A stretch of DNA of 64,000 nucleotides from Sodiomyces alkalinus F11. Taxonomy: Eukaryota; Ascomycota; Sordariomycetes; Glomerellales; Plectosphaerellaceae. The stretch is from positions 373,649 through 437,648 of the forward strand of contig NW_021167085.1 in assembly GCF_003711515.1 (NCBI RefSeq), written 5' to 3'. Shown one piece after another: positions 45,455 to 56,562 of this stretch (position 1 is the first letter of the stretch; every line of letters starts with the position of its first letter). The translations under genes were made by a program, and so were the position numbers. The notes beneath the pieces were generated by a model that saw only the letters and a list, made by a program, of their open reading frames with translations, searched no databases and was not told the origin of the DNA.

Positions 45455-47913
45455 ATGAGTCTGCGCTCTCTTTCCATTTCTGTGGCCCTCAGCCTCTTCG
45501 GCTCGCTCGCTTTCCACCCCCGGCTGACGACAGCCGCTGCCGTCGAACTGAAACTCAACGTCACGGCCGTCACGCCGGGCCTCATCGCATCGGACTGGAC
45601 GTCGGTCTACTACTCCGAGTCCCGCCCGCTGCTCATTACCAACGATGGCGGCACTGCCACGGGCGGTGTTCACGTGTGGGATATTGATGGCGGGTCGTCG
45701 CCACTGGAACGCGTGAAGAGTCTTAACCCGGGCCGGACTAAGCTTAGTGCTGTGGTCTACGATGTTGGGGGAAGGGATGTCCTTGTGTCTATTCCTCAGA
45801 CGACTTCGATGCTGAGCGTCTATGAGTTGCCGGACGTGGAAAAGATTCAGGATGCTGGGTTCTTTGCCCTGGGGGATTGGACTGCGTTGTGCTCGTGGAA
45901 GAGTGGGAGTGGGAATAGCTACCTCTTTCTCTTTGGGAAGCGGCATGGTGTTCAATTTCTTGTCCGTGAGAAGGGAGACTCTATTGAGATTGTCGAGGTA
46001 TTTCATTTCTTTCTCTTTCCTCTTCTCTGTTATTTCTTTCTTTTCTTCCCCCACACTGCAGAATGCTGACTGACTGTAACAAGATCCAAGCATTTGACGT
46101 CCCCATGGAATTTGCGGGCTGTGCCGTCTCGCAAACTCACGGCAAGCTCTTCCTGACTCCTGACGATGCTGAGGAGATCTACCACTTTGATCTCGCAGAG
46201 TCAACGGCGAAACCCGAATTTTCAGTCCTCGGAAAAGCGGAGGACACGGTCACCGGAGTCGCCGCCTATGCTCCCAAGGACTCGACTGCCAACGACTACC
46301 TCTTTGTGGCGCTCGAAGACGTCATCGCCGTGTACCAGTATCCGTTCGAGCAAATCGGCACGATCCAGCTGACCGGACTCGAAGACATCGAGATCGAGGC
46401 CCTCAGCATCTATCAAGCTCCGACATCCAAGTATCCCAACGGCATCATTGCCTTTGCCGCCGAGGCCGAAGACTTTGAAGGGTTTGCCTTCAGCTCTCTT
46501 GAAGGCGTGCTGGAAGGGCTCGGCATCGAAGTGAACACGGCGTTCCATCCCGGTTTCCCGGCCGGTTGCCGCAAACACGACCCTATTTGCGACGCTTGCT
46601 CCGGCCACGGATTCTGCATCGGCGGTGCTACCAACTTGGCCGGATGTGATTGCTTTGCCGGGTCGGTGGGCGAGAGCTGCCAGGCCATCACCTGCCAAAA
46701 CGACTGTTCGGGCCATGGGACATGCGTCGGTCCTAACCTCTGCCAATGCGACGCCCAATGGGGCGGGCTTCACTGCTCCTTCTTGGTGGTGGCGGCGGCT
46801 TACGAGACGGAGGCGAACGGCGGAGAAGACGCTGACGACCCGGCTATCTGGATATCCCCTGTTTCTCCTGAGCGTTCTCGCATCGTCGCGACGACCAAGT
46901 CCGAGGCGGGACAGGGGCTTACCGTCTATGATCTTGCGGGCAGAGTTGTGCAGGATTTCGAGGCGGGCCGGCCCAATAATGTGGACATGATATATGGCTT
47001 TCGAGCGGGCAACCGGACTGTTGACCTTGCCTATGCTGCTTGCCGTGCGGACAACACACTCTGGTAGGTTAAAAAAGGGGACAAGAAAAGGCAGGCACCT
47101 ATCCCTCAAAGCTAACGCATGATTCCTAGCATCTTTGAAATGACCCCCGAGGGGATATTGACCGACATCCCCGGCGGCATCCAGCCTTCTCACGTCGAGG
47201 ATGCAGTCTACGGATCCTGCGTCTACCGCTCCAAGAAGACCGGCAAGCAGTACCTCTTTGTAAACGAAAAGTCGGGCCGCTACAGGCAACTCGAGCTGAC
47301 CTCCACCCCCAACGGCACGCTGGAGACCACACTAGTCCGCGAATTCGTAGCCGGAGCGGGCGGCCAAGTCGAAGGCTGCGTGGCGGACGACGACAACGGG
47401 TGGCTCTTCCTCGGCGAGGAGCCCTCGGGCCTCTGGCGGTACGGCGCCGAGCCCGGCCCGGACGCGGACGCGGACGACCCCCCTTTCCGCATCGACTGGG
47501 TCGGCGACGGCACCATCTGGGGCGACGTGGAAGGGGTGACGCTCGTGCAGGGGAAGACGCCGGACCGCGGGTTCATCCTGGTGTCGTCGCAGGGCGTCAA
47601 CGCTTTCAACGTGTACCGGAGGGCGCATCCGCACGAACGTGTCATGACTTTTACCGTCGCGGCGTCGGCGGACGGGCGGATCGATGCGGTTACGAACGCG
47701 GATGGCGTTGCTGCCGTTCCTGTCCATCTGGGGCCCGCGTTCCCCCACGGTTTGGTCGTTGTTCATGACGACGCTAATGAGCTTCCTGGGGGTGGCACGG
47801 ACGAACATGCTAGCTACAAGCTGATTGGGCTGGGGGAGATTCTGGGCGCCGAAGCCTTCAGGGAGCTGAACTTGTTGGATGAGATTGACCCGAGCTGGGA
47901 TCCCCGGGCTTGA
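45455..47913 (+). CDS. Secreted beta-propeller phytase-like protein with EGF modules
   Basis: Predicted 768-aa secreted protein in three exons (45455-45997, 46084-47063, 47130-47913). The N-terminus MSLRSLSISVALSLFGSLAF is a signal peptide. Residues about 30-340 form a diverged first propeller-like half. Two EGF-like modules lie at about 343-413 (CDACSGHGFCIGG, CDCFAG, CQNDCSGHGTCVG, CQCDAQWGGLHC). The C-terminal half begins ETEANGGEDADDPAIWISPV, the typical opening of beta-propeller (3-)phytase. Calcium-site-like acids and VEDAVYGSCVYRS, VEGCVADDDNGWLFLGEE and GDVEGVTLV follow. Phytases release phosphate from phytate outside the cell. Whether the full set of active-site residues is kept was not checked. 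The intron 1 acceptor AAG at 46083 is chosen because it alone gives the phase and IQAFDVPMEF. Confidence 0.85.
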
Positions 47914-49615
47914 GGGGGGGGAGAGGCGGGGTTGGGTTTGTTTGATTTTGGTGGCTGGGCGGTCAACGGGCGTAGTGGACTCGTCTCGCTTTGCCACCCC
48001 AATCTCGGCTTTCATGGTCGGTATCGAGTATCAATAGAATATGAGAATAGTGTCTGTTCGTGGGTTGAACAACGTTCCGTCTCCACCATGTCCCGCAGAC
48101 GGGGTTATCTCGATTGGTTGGCAAGGGCTATCCGTCCCTTGTCTCTCCTCGTTTTCCTCTCTGGCAGTCCCCTCTGGCCTCGAAATATGTTGTACGTCGG
48201 CAATGCGGCAATGATTCTGCTTCGCAGTGTCATATCTGGACTCGTAGACTCCGAACGGACAGGCGGACAGGATTCATGCAGCATGGGCTGAGTAGACCGT
48301 CCCTGCGTCTCAATACATCTAACGTACTACGCCCCTGACATAGAACGAGTTATTTTAGAAGATTTGAGACAGCTTCCAAGGCCTCTTTTCTCTATTTCTT
48401 GCAGTCTTGTATCACCAAAAGACGCAGACATATCCGAATGTTGATATACAGACTGTCTCTGATTCTAAGCAGGGCTAGAGATCCTCGTCCACTTGCCTAT
48501 CTCCCTGACTTTTTTCCCTTTCCGTCTTCTTCGTCAATTGCATTTTCATATCTTCCTTTGACATCTGGGATGGTGGTGGGAAGTGAAGTTGGGGCAACCA
48601 ATCATTCCTAGCCCCTATTTCCTATTCAGGGGCTGAATAGAGCCTCAATAGGGGTATCAATAAGCCGAGAGCAACCACACTCTCTTTCATAACACACACA
48701 TAACACACGCCCAGAATTGGAAACTTTACTCGGCAAACTCGGAAAAGCAAAGTAGGACCGAGTAAATGTCGGTAATCAAAGTAGAGCACTCCACCTGCCA
48801 CAGCTGCTTTGAACAACGTGACCGGGATACTCGGTGAACATGGAGATAGTAACGTGGAGATACAAAGATGAACTTGGTGTTAGACTCGACATAAACGGGA
48901 ATAGGTCTTTGCCCCCCCCCCCCTTCCCTCGAACGTCTTTGTGAGGTTCTGGTTTGTTCTTTCGCTTCCACCCCAGACTTTTGTGCCTTCCATTGCCCGA
49001 ATAAGGGGTCAATAAGCCACTGGTGCTATGGGTTACCGCAAAGGGAGCAGGGACCTACAATGAGCATCGTTGTACAGAGACATGGCCTTTGCTCCAACAC
49101 GAGTATCAAGGGAATTTGTTTGTCTCATGATGCCCCTCGCTTCGTCGGGAAGAGAATAGTTAGCCTGTTTATCTTTGATGTAGGCCAATATCTGAACGCG
49201 AACATCGCTTGGTGGTTGTTGGGACTCGGGAGGGGGGCACTGGGGGCTATTGGCAACGTCCCCGGGTTTTTTTTGTTCTGGCTGGGTGGGTTGCCATCTT
49301 ATTGGGGCCCCTTTGAGGCTATTCAACCCAACAGCCACTATTAGCCCCCTGAACAATGGTCAATAGGAAGCAGGCTCAGGTTGAACAACACCAAGCTATT
49401 CGAGCTATATATCTATCCTCATGATGTGCCATCTGAAGTCTTGTGGTCTTCCCTTCCTCACCCGTCCCAGTCCAGTTATCTCTAGAAGATCAAAATAAGA
49501 CAAGGCTGCACACGAACCGACTGGCTTCGGACAAGTATTTTTCTCCTTCGACGAGTCCATCTCTCAACCTACCTTCTCGTCTTCATCTTCAACAAAATCA
49601 CAACGAGCATCCAAG
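47914..49615. other. Intergenic region with a possible relic DNA element
   Basis: About 1.7 kb between the phytase-like gene and the pheromone gene. Imperfect inverted arms occur at 48625-48654 and 49309-49353. A C13 run lies near 48911. No supported exon seen; the last 100 bases before 49616 are the pheromone leader. Confidence 0.5.
48625..49353. mobile_element. Possible relic of a non-autonomous DNA element
   Basis: The left arm TTCAGGGGCTGAATAG (48625) is matched by TTCAGGGGGCTAATAG on the opposite strand at 49353. Inner arm GAATAGAGCCTCAATAGGGG (48635) is matched by GAATAGCCTCAAAGGGG on the opposite strand at 49325. The interval is about 730 bp with no transposase. Related ATCAATAAGCC and GTCAATAAGCC words occur at about 48655 and 49010. 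No clear target-site duplication was found, so this is tentative. Confidence 0.3.
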
Positions 49616-50317
49616 ATGAAGGTCCTCGCCACTATTGCCCTCTTTGTGGCGGCCGCTAACGCCGCGGCCCTCGCTGTCCCCGAGCCGAACCCCCAGGCCT
49701 GCACCAAGCCCGGGCAGCCTTGCTGGAAGAACCGCCGTGCCGCAGAGCCGACTGCCGTTGCCGAGCCTTTCGCCGAACCGGAGCCTCAGGCCTGCACCAA
49801 GCCCGGCCAGCCCTGCTGGAAGAACAAGCGTGCCCCCGAGCCAACGGCCATGCCCGAGCCTGTTGCCATCGCCGAGCCCGAACCCCAGGCCTGCACCAAG
49901 CCCGGCCAACCGTGCTGGAAGAACAAGCGTGCCCCGGAACCGGTGGCCGAACCTGAGCCCCAGGCCTGCACCAAGCCCGGCCAGCCCTGCTGGAAGAACC
50001 GCCGCGCGGCCGAGCCGACTGCCATCGCCGAGCCTTTCGCCGAACCGGAGCCTCAGGCCTGCACCAAGCCCGGCCAGCCCTGCTGGAAGAACAAGCGTGC
50101 CCCGGAGCCAACGGCCATGCCCGAGCCAGTGGCCATCGCAGAGCCCGAGCCCCAGGCATGCACCAAGCCCGGTCAACCGTGCTGGAAGAACAAGCGTGCC
50201 GCCGAGCCGACCGCTGTCGCTGAGCCCGTCGCCATCGCCGAGCCCGAACCCCAGGCCTGCACCAAGCCTGGCCAGCCATGCTGGAAGCGTGCTGCTGAGC
50301 CTACCTCGGGGTTCTAG
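49616..50317 (+). CDS. Alpha-type mating pheromone precursor, seven repeats
   Basis: Single-exon 233-aa secreted precursor of a peptide mating pheromone of the alpha-factor class (ppg1/ccg-4-like in Sordariomycetes). The signal peptide is MKVLATIALFVAAANAA. Seven identical copies of QACTKPGQPCW follow at residues 27, 58, 91, 116, 147, 180 and 213. Each is preceded by Glu-Pro, Asn-Pro or Ala-Glu-Pro dipeptide runs suited to a Ste13-like dipeptidyl peptidase. Each is followed by KNRR, KNKR or KR, suited to Kex2 cleavage. The GQPCW end is typical of the family. In many relatives the peptide begins with Trp-Cys; here every copy has Ala-Cys. Spacers show a three-unit block duplication. The mature peptide would bind the Ste2/PRE-2-type receptor of the opposite mating type. 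Confidence 0.93.
   Translation: MKVLATIALFVAAANAAALAVPEPNPQACTKPGQPCWKNRRAAEPTAVAEPFAEPEPQACTKPGQPCWKNKRAPEPTAMPEPVAIAEPEPQACTKPGQPCWKNKRAPEPVAEPEPQACTKPGQPCWKNRRAAEPTAIAEPFAEPEPQACTKPGQPCWKNKRAPEPTAMPEPVAIAEPEPQACTKPGQPCWKNKRAAEPTAVAEPVAIAEPEPQACTKPGQPCWKRAAEPTSGF
49694..50284 (+). repeat. Seven-copy pheromone repeat array
   Basis: Seven coding repeats with centre spacing of 31, 33, 25, 31, 33 and 33 codons. Spacer 1 resembles spacer 4 (PTAVAEPFAEPEP against PTAIAEPFAEPEP) and spacer 2 is identical to spacer 5, pointing to a three-unit segmental duplication. DNA of the repeats is highly similar, so copy number may vary between strains. Confidence 0.95.
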
Positions 50318-51704
50318 ACGGAGCCGCCGCCCCATGTATGTACACGTCCCCTTGTTTGATGCGAGAAGTTGTTTCTAACGAGACTTGTGCCCCAGGTTGT
50401 CGAGACGTGGCGACCATTTCTCACCCTTTCTCGCGATTCCATGTATAGGGGACACACAACGAAGCCATTGCTTCGCCGTAGAAGGCTACAAACCCGCTGG
50501 ACTGTAACACAGGACGGGTTTATTCGATTCTCCAACTTCAGCCACCAAGGGTAGGGTATAAGGGGGAAGGAGAAAATGAGATTACTTTTGGAAAAGGACC
50601 TCCCTGGCTGTTTGTTCTTCTTTTGTGAACTTCCACGGCGGTATATTGATGGATTGGGTGGGAAATCAATGCCGCTTTTTTCTTCTTCTTTTCTCTCTCC
50701 TTCTTCGGTTCCTTGCTGTAATTAGCAGAGTCCGGGTCACAAAGAGTTGGGGAGTTTGGCTTGATATAGGAGTTTGCTTGCTCAGCTGTCCTGACTTGTA
50801 GGAACAGGATGAGCAGAGGAGAGGCTTTATCTTCGTCTGTCTCGTCCAGTCTCTAATCGAATCGGCCGGCAGTCTCATTGTTTGGTTCCTTGCCCCATGA
50901 TGCATGCGAAGTCGTGAAATGCCTTGTCTTAATGCCAGGCACCGTAGGCCCGAGTGATACACACAGGACGAAACGAGCAACTGGGCTGGATTTGTCCCAG
51001 AACAAGGACCCCGTGATGCGTGAAGATGGACGGAAGAACCTCTTCTGTCTAGCTCTACGTGGGCTTCGGCTTCATCTTTGGCTTCGACCGCACCAGCCAG
51101 CATCACTGGAGACGGAAGTCATACGTGTACTACACATACGAAAGATCAGCAACTCCTCGCCATATGTACGTTCAATCATTGCGATCCTTCCCATCTGCCC
51201 AAAGGCGAAAAGCACCGCACCCAAGATTGTTCGCTTTTCTCTCCATTCTATCACCAGTCTTTAATGGTCATGGATTTGACGAAGCAAACCTCGCACCAAA
51301 GTATGAGAATCTGAATGTTTTCTTTGCGTTGTTCATATAGAATGAAGAGGGAAAGAAGAAGAAAAATTCGAGGCTGCGGCTGGATAAAGATTTTTGAAGA
51401 GGATGGAGGTTCGTGGTAAAAGTCCGGTTAAACTGTGGAGGTCGGGTATAGCCGGCCCTTTTGCGAAGCTGGGGGGAGCGGAGTACAAAGGTAATAAGTT
51501 TATCCGTACTCCGGACCGACATCGTCATACCCGAGCACAGGTACGTCCATGCCTTACCCATCTCTCCTGTCTCCCAGTTCATACATGTGAACAACAACCC
51601 AGCTTACCAGACCCGTCTCCCTTCACCGATTCACGCGACACCGAATATCCACTGCCTCGTCCTCTCAGCCAGCCCGAATCGCAAGACTGCTGCTGTTGGT
51701 TGAC
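50318..51704. other. Intergenic region
   Basis: About 1.4 kb between the pheromone gene and the DUF1640 gene. The start is likely pheromone 3' UTR. No supported exon was seen. Confidence 0.5.
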
Positions 51705-52598
51705 ATGGCCACGGAGACTCTCCCAAGATTCCTGCTACCGCGGCTCAGCTGGAACACAACCGTTGCACCCGCAAGATCGTTGCGACCCTTAGCAGCCTTA
51801 CCCGTCACTAGACCTAGCCACCAGAGGTCACGGCCGTTCTTCCATGGGGGGGCATCCTCGTCAAGATGTCAGGACAGGAGCTTCGCGCCGCCGATAGGAA
51901 GCCCAAGCTCAACCTCCATCCTACAGAGCCAGTCGATCCGGAGAGCGTTCCATGCAACGCCCACCAGGCAACGCGATCACCACTTTGACACCCTCAAGTT
52001 CGTCCAACGGCTTAAGAGCGAAGGGTTCACCGAAGAGCAAGCCGCCGCCATGATGAAAGTCCTAAACGACGTCATCGAAGAGAGGTACGTTACGCACCTC
52101 TCCCTTTCTGTCCTCTTGTTTTTACTATGTTTCTACTCGCGTGGCACAAGCTGACACGTCCTTTCCAGCATCCAAAACCTGACCCGCACAATGGTCCTCC
52201 GCGAAGACGCCGCCAAGGCAACCTACACGCAAAAAGTCGACTTCGCCAAGCTCCGCTCCGAGCTCCTCTCCGCCGACAGCACCGAGTCCAACGCCACGCG
52301 CGCCGCCCACGAGAAGCTCTCCAACGACATCGCCAAGCTGAGCTCGCGCCTGCGCGACGAGATTGGCCGCACCCAGGCCAGCGTCCGCCTCGACCTCAAC
52401 CTCGAGAAGGGCCGCATCCGCGAGGAGGCCGTGAGCCAGGAGCTCAAGATCAAGGAAACCGAGACGAAGATCGAGCAGGAGGTCGCCGCGCTCCGGGAGA
52501 AGCTCGAGCAGGTCAAGTTTCAGACCTTGCAGTGGCTTATGGGCGTCTGCACGGGCTTTGCCGCGCTGTTGCTCGGTGCGTGGAGGTTGCTTATGTGA
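51705..52598 (+). CDS. Mitochondrial DUF1640 coiled-coil protein (Fmp32/MCUR1-like)
   Basis: Predicted 269-aa inner-membrane mitochondrial protein in two exons (51705-52084 and 52169-52598; intron GTACGT...TTCCAG, phase 2). The N-terminal 90 residues are rich in Arg, Ser and Pro with few acids, a mitochondrial targeting sequence; RRAFHATPT is a plausible cleavage region. The DUF1640 region begins FDTLKFVQRLKSEGFTEEQA. A long charged coiled coil follows (EKLSNDIAKLSSRLRDEIGR, LEKGRIREEAVSQELKIKET). It ends in a C-terminal helix WLMGVCTGFAALLLGAWRLL. Yeast Fmp32 and animal MCUR1 belong to this family and act in cytochrome oxidase assembly or calcium-uniporter regulation. Which role applies here is not known. 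Confidence 0.9.
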
Positions 52599-52716
52599 AT
52601 GGCTTCCGGTTCATCTAGGGATGGGGGGTTTTCTTTGTAAATATTCATATGATGTACGAGCTTTGATTCAAAACGGTTGTATGTACCCATGTACGTACGA
52701 CAGTATCGACCATGTT

Positions 52717-55700
52717 CTAACCTTGACCACTCCCAAAAATCTTATCCGTACGCGTGTGCCTTTCCCACACAATACTCCCATCCGTCTTCCGCTTAAAGTG
52801 GACGATCCGATGCTGAGGGATGAATTCCTCCTCGGTCAGGTCAGAGTGCCAAGACCCAAGACCCTTCTCCTGCACCCCCTCAAACCGATCCAAGTAACCA
52901 ACGACATAGTCCTCGCTATCCAAGTTCGGATCCCACCGGAGGCGGTTCATCACATCCAACGCGCTTCGAAGCTTCCCTGCCCCCTCCGGCTTGGGCCTCG
53001 CCGGCAACCTCCGCGGCCCGGCAGCGGTCCCGTCCGCCAACGTCACGTCCTCAGCATCAGCAGCAGCATCAGCATCCACCTCCTCCTCCTCATCTTCATC
53101 GAACAAAAACTCATCTTCCGAATCATCTTCCCCGTCCGCGGCATAGAGGCCCCATGCCCGGCCGTCGAGGCGAAGCGGCCCCAGTTTCGCGCCCCGGACG
53201 ACCGACGTCTCGAACCACGAGGTCGAGGCATCGAAGTATCGACCGTCTTCGCGGATGCGGCGTTCGAATAGATTCAGAACGTGGCGGAGTCGGGACATGG
53301 TGGCTTCGACGTCTTCGCGTCCGGCAGCGGCAGCAGCGGCTCGGCTCAGGCCGATGAGGTAGAGGCCCCGGTAGTTGTCGTCTGTTTCCTCTTCGGAGGC
53401 GGCGTCGACGAAGCGTTGGGGCCAGATTCTCGCAGAGAGATCCTTGACTTGGATGCTTATGTCTATTTTTTCCCCCTTTTGGTCAGCGAGATGGACTTGG
53501 TCAATATGTTGGCTAGGGAAGGGTTTTATGACACAACGTACCCACGAGCAGGCTGATGCAGCGTGATTCCAACCAGCCTAGCAGCTTGCTGCCTTTCTCC
53601 AACGACTTCCCCCAGTACTGGATGCTAAGCTTGACGTAGGAGGGATATGCCTTCAGAAAATCAGACGTGCCCGACGAAGATCCCACCGATACCGAATCGT
53701 GACTTCCGAGGAGTCCAGCCCAATCCACGCCCGGCCGGGACAGATACTCATTGGCTTTCTGGAGCTCGGCAGCTATGGTGCTGACGTTGGGTTTGGAAGC
53801 CGCCGTGGCCGCATTCAGAATCGGCCCATGCCACCCGAGGAGACACAAGGGCTCCCGGAAGGTTCGGTGATACCTGAGGCTTTTGTGGAAGAAAGGGTCA
53901 AACACGGCGTGCTTTTCCCAATCGAAACTCGAGTAGTGATCGAAGAACGTGGCGAGGAGGTCCGGGGTCGACACGGGCCCGTTCTGCTGCCAGATCATCT
54001 TGCAGATTCGGACGAGCAGGATCGAGATGTGGATGCCTCCAAGGAATCCAAATTTGGCTGCGTAAATTCCGCGTTCTCTGGCCCAGCACTTGACGAGACG
54101 ATGGGCGATTCGGTATTGAGCAAGGTCCGGGATGGATCGTTTCAAGTAGGACAGATCTCGTGCCGGCTTGAGCTTGATCAGAGACTCGGGCTTCAGTTTG
54201 AAGGCTGCGTCAGTTGGTGGGCGCTTCATGATGTCTAGCCACCTGATTTTCACCGTCCAGTTAGCCTTCATACGGAGACGGGAAGGGTGAAGGAAGTTGC
54301 TTTTAAAGGGAGCACTCACCTCTCGGCGATATGGCTTGCCTGGCAGTATTGCAGATCGACCTTGATGCCCAATACGTCCAGCTCCATCATGACTCCCGTA
54401 TTCGCCCTCACGGTACGAAGAAGACGCATGCCGGAGCTGCATTTCCTGATGCTAAGCTTGGCCAGGCGGAAGAATGTCCGCGGCTGCACAGACCCAATGC
54501 AGAGACAGTCAAGATCCGAGTCGGGTGACCAAACACCAAGGCCGTACGATCCTAGCGGGACCAAGATCGTGACGACTCGACCTCGCGTGGCTGCCGTAGA
54601 ACCTAGGGGGCCGGTTTCAAGCAACACCTCCTTCAATAGGTCGAGCGCCTTGGTTCGAGCCGTCTCATCTTCACCGGTCGGGAGAGCTCGCCTGTCGCGG
54701 AGAAGATCACCGAGGGCGCCAGAGTCCGAGAGGTGGTTGGGCGCATGCTTGAGGGCCACTGGCACCACGGGAAGAAGACTACTATTCGACGCCGGCGCGC
54801 CCTTTGACGGCTCGGTCTGCCTGCGCAGCAAACAGCGGATGCCCCAATGATCGCTCGCGTAGGTTGCGCCGTCGCGCTCGTTTGACGGAGCGGTAAGGAA
54901 GCCGAACATGTTGAATGCCGCGGGATAACACATGGCCCCCTCCGTCTTGAGCAAGATTCGGTCGTATCGCTGCGGCCGGCCGCTCAGTTTGTTGCCGGAT
55001 GCTGCGGTGGATTTGGCAGCCTCCGGGTTGTTCGGCGGGTCGAACGTCGCGCCCTGTTCGCCTTCGAAGAGTTCCGCTGCGGACGCGTGGAGCTTCATGT
55101 CGTCGGAGGACTCGCCCACCTCGGTCCGAGCGGCGGCCCAGGTATCTGTGAGTCCGGCTTGGGAGACGAGGGAGTCGAATCCCCTGATCTCGGCCGCCGC
55201 TCGTTCGGAGATGGCTTTGGATTCCAGGGCGACATGTAACGTGCGGTACGAGGTCGTAACGTTCAAGTCGCCGGCGATGATCCACGGGTTGCACAGATCA
55301 TGCTGGTTCTTTAGATATGTTAGGATGTGGTGGAACTCGCCCGTCCTGGCATGGACGAGGTCGTCTGTTAGCCCCTGACTCAGGTGACAGCCCGCCACGA
55401 CCAAGGGCTGTGGGGTGCCATCTTCAGCTTTGGTTCCCAGGTCGTCAAATACCGCGATGCAAGCCCCCTTGTGGCTGCGGCGGAAGGGAAGATAGCGCCA
55501 GACGAAGCGGTGTTTGCTCAGCACTACGACGTTGAGAAAGTTGGGAAGCGGGCCAGCAGAGGGTTGATGAGGTGGCGGATGGGAGACATGGCGATAATGG
55601 TCACGCACGTCCTTGTTCTCTAGCAGGTAGGACAAGAAGTCGTCGGTGACTTCCTGCAAGACGAGGATGTCGGCCAAGGCCGTAGGTGAGAGGAGGTTCT

Positions 55701-56562
55701 CGACGAGGAGCGGATAGCGGACTTTTGACGGAGGCGAAGTAAACTCGGCGAGGACATTATAGCTCGCCACAACTAGGTGCTCTGGTAGGTCCACTGGTAG
55801 ATCCGCTGGCAGATCCACGGCTGTGTTGTCGAGCTTAGGGGAGGTTTCAGGAGATACCCAGAGTCCTTGATGGTCCGAATACTGGTGTGCAGGTCGTATG
55901 GTACTCGGTGATCCGGGGCCGACTGATGATGCGTAGAAGGGAGTTGGGTCGATGCGGTCGAGTGAGAGTAGGTCGAGGTGGATGGTTCCCCATGGTAGCA
56001 TGACGCCCGAGTCGTTCCGCACCAGCACGGATAGCTGGTTACACTCCCACTGGATCTTTGGTAAGAGTTTGGCTTTCTCGAGAAACGATCTGTGGGCGTC
56101 TGACCCGGGTGCAGCCTCACACTGGCCGACGGTCATATGGAGCCTGTAAGAGTCTCCATCTTGTCGCCCCAGCGCCCTAATGATGTCGGAGCGAAGGTCC
56201 TCGATTTGGTTCGTGGTATTCGCGTTACCGTCGAAGAGGAAGAATGTGCTTCCATGCTCACGCGGGAAGCAATCTGCCGAGTCCAGAAAGAGGGTGGTGC
56301 TCAGCCCGTCCGAACCCCGTGGTTCTTCTTTCGGGAGGCGCCCGCGCAAAGAGGAGAGAACCTGATCCAGCGTTGGACCAAGGTCGCGTGGAGGAACGAA
56401 GGGGTAGACGAGGTTGACGTGTGGTGGCCACCTTCCGAACGTTTTGTCGTTGGCTTGGCGGAAGTTCTCGACGGTATTCCACTGATGGCGGGGTGGGATG
56501 AAGCACAAGGCCGTGTCATACTTTGTGTTGCGCTTCCAGTTGGTCTCGGTCTCGTTCGTCAT
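52717..56562 (-). CDS. Four-domain RNA-repair-like protein: 2H + EEP + nucleotidyltransferase/PAP + MJ1316
   Basis: Predicted 1,229-aa protein in three exons (56562-54320, 54242-53542, 53462-52717), all in phase. The N-terminus is a 2H phosphoesterase-like domain with HVNLVYPF (His48) and RLHMTVGQ (His142). An EEP (endonuclease/exonuclease/phosphatase) domain spans about 260-580: VVASYNVLAE, VLQEV (Glu304), AGDLNV (Asp432, Asn434), SDHWGIR (Asp571, His572). A poly(A)-polymerase-type nucleotidyltransferase follows, with LGSYGLGVWSPDSDLDCLCI (Asp683, Asp685) and a PAP-like helical region crossing the introns. The last 90 residues are an MJ1316 (DUF504) domain ending HRIVHFKR, DGSIVWERHTRTDKIFGSG. 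MJ1316 is proposed in the literature to recognise 2',3'-cyclic RNA ends. Together the domains suggest processing or healing of broken RNA ends; this is inference. Confidence 0.85.

Noticed and set aside
49033..49356. 107-codon minus-strand frame between the inverted arms
   Set aside because: No resemblance to any transposase or other family; probably chance within the possible relic element.
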